Shown in pieces: positions 5,834 through 5,928 of a stretch of 5,928 nucleotides of DNA; the stretch's first letter is position 1; each line of letters begins with the position of its first letter. The notes under the pieces were generated by a model. The model ran no database searches. It was not told the origin of the DNA and saw only the letters and a list, made by a program, of their open reading frames with translations. The DNA lies in NCBI GenBank assembly GCA_002325615.1, contig DCSL01000080.1, forward strand, positions 1-5,928. Reading direction: 5' to 3'. Position numbers and translations under genes: made by a program. Origin of the DNA: Amoebophilaceae bacterium UBA1467 (lineage in GTDB: Bacteria > Bacteroidota > Bacteroidia > Cytophagales > Amoebophilaceae).

Positions 5834-5928
5834 AATTGCCTGCTAAAAACTTGGATTAGGGGATTTTCATCAAAAAATATAGCACCCATACTTTCTAGAT
5901 CATTCTGTTTTCCTCCCATGTCCAACAG
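5830..5928 (-). CDS. Possible C-terminal end of an unknown gene entering from the right edge
   Basis: On the minus strand the frame is open from the window edge for 32 codons and ends in TGA at 5830-5832. The stop overlaps the pirin ATG as ATGA, an arrangement typical of translationally coupled bacterial genes. The visible tail includes ESMGAIFFDENPLIQVFSRQ. I do not recognise it. An open frame this short can arise by chance, and only the ATGA overlap and orientation favour a real gene. If real, it would be upstream of pirin in one operon. Confidence 0.3.
   Translation of the reverse strand: MLDMGGKQNDLESMGAIFFDENPLIQVFSRQL

Overview
The window has two parts that do not look like one genome. 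Bases 1 to about 1055 carry the worn remains of two eukaryotic-type retroelements. Bases from about 1096 to the end carry compact, intron-free bacterial-type genes. The protein style of the second part suggests Bacteroidota, perhaps a Cytophagales-like relative: CLNWGCIPTK in lipoamide dehydrogenase, a FabD starting MMTAYLFPGQGAQ, no clear Shine-Dalgarno sequences, and two TAnnTTTG boxes in the one divergent intergenic region. The retroelement part resembles families common in diatoms and other algae. The lineage calls on both sides come from recalled family patterns, not a search.

Layout. 36-658: a broken reverse-transcriptase C-terminus with a CxxC..ETxxHxxxxC zinc-knuckle block and a QxxIGW block, in two frames with stops. 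636-988: a broken Ty1/copia RNase H end, readable only by moving between three frames. 1048-1095: a possible polypurine tract and the first ~40 bases of a 3' LTR, cut off where fabD begins. 1096-1971 (+): fabD. 1981-2556 (-): a Blc-type lipocalin lipoprotein, convergent with fabD. 2658-3404 (-): fabG. 3405-3658: a divergent control region with candidate promoter boxes on both strands and two overlapping inverted repeats. 3659-5056 (+): lpdA, the E3 lipoamide dehydrogenase. 5051-5833 (-): a pirin pseudogene with two in-frame stops, tail to tail with lpdA. 5830-5928 (-): an open frame that enters from the right edge and ends on the pirin start codon.

How the genes work together. FabD loads malonyl groups onto acyl carrier protein and FabG reduces the beta-ketoacyl intermediate, so both serve type II fatty acid synthesis. 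LpdA is the E3 of 2-oxoacid dehydrogenase complexes, which can supply the acetyl-CoA that pathway uses. The lipocalin is an outer-membrane lipid-binding lipoprotein, so three of the genes plus the lipocalin share a lipid and envelope theme. The order is not the usual fabH-fabD-fabG-acpP cluster.

The main point of interest is the junction at about 1056-1096. It is either bacterial DNA integrated beside a copia element in a eukaryotic nucleus, or an assembly chimera between a host and its bacterial associate; the sequence alone cannot decide. I found no CRISPR array, tRNA, rRNA or new defence-type system.
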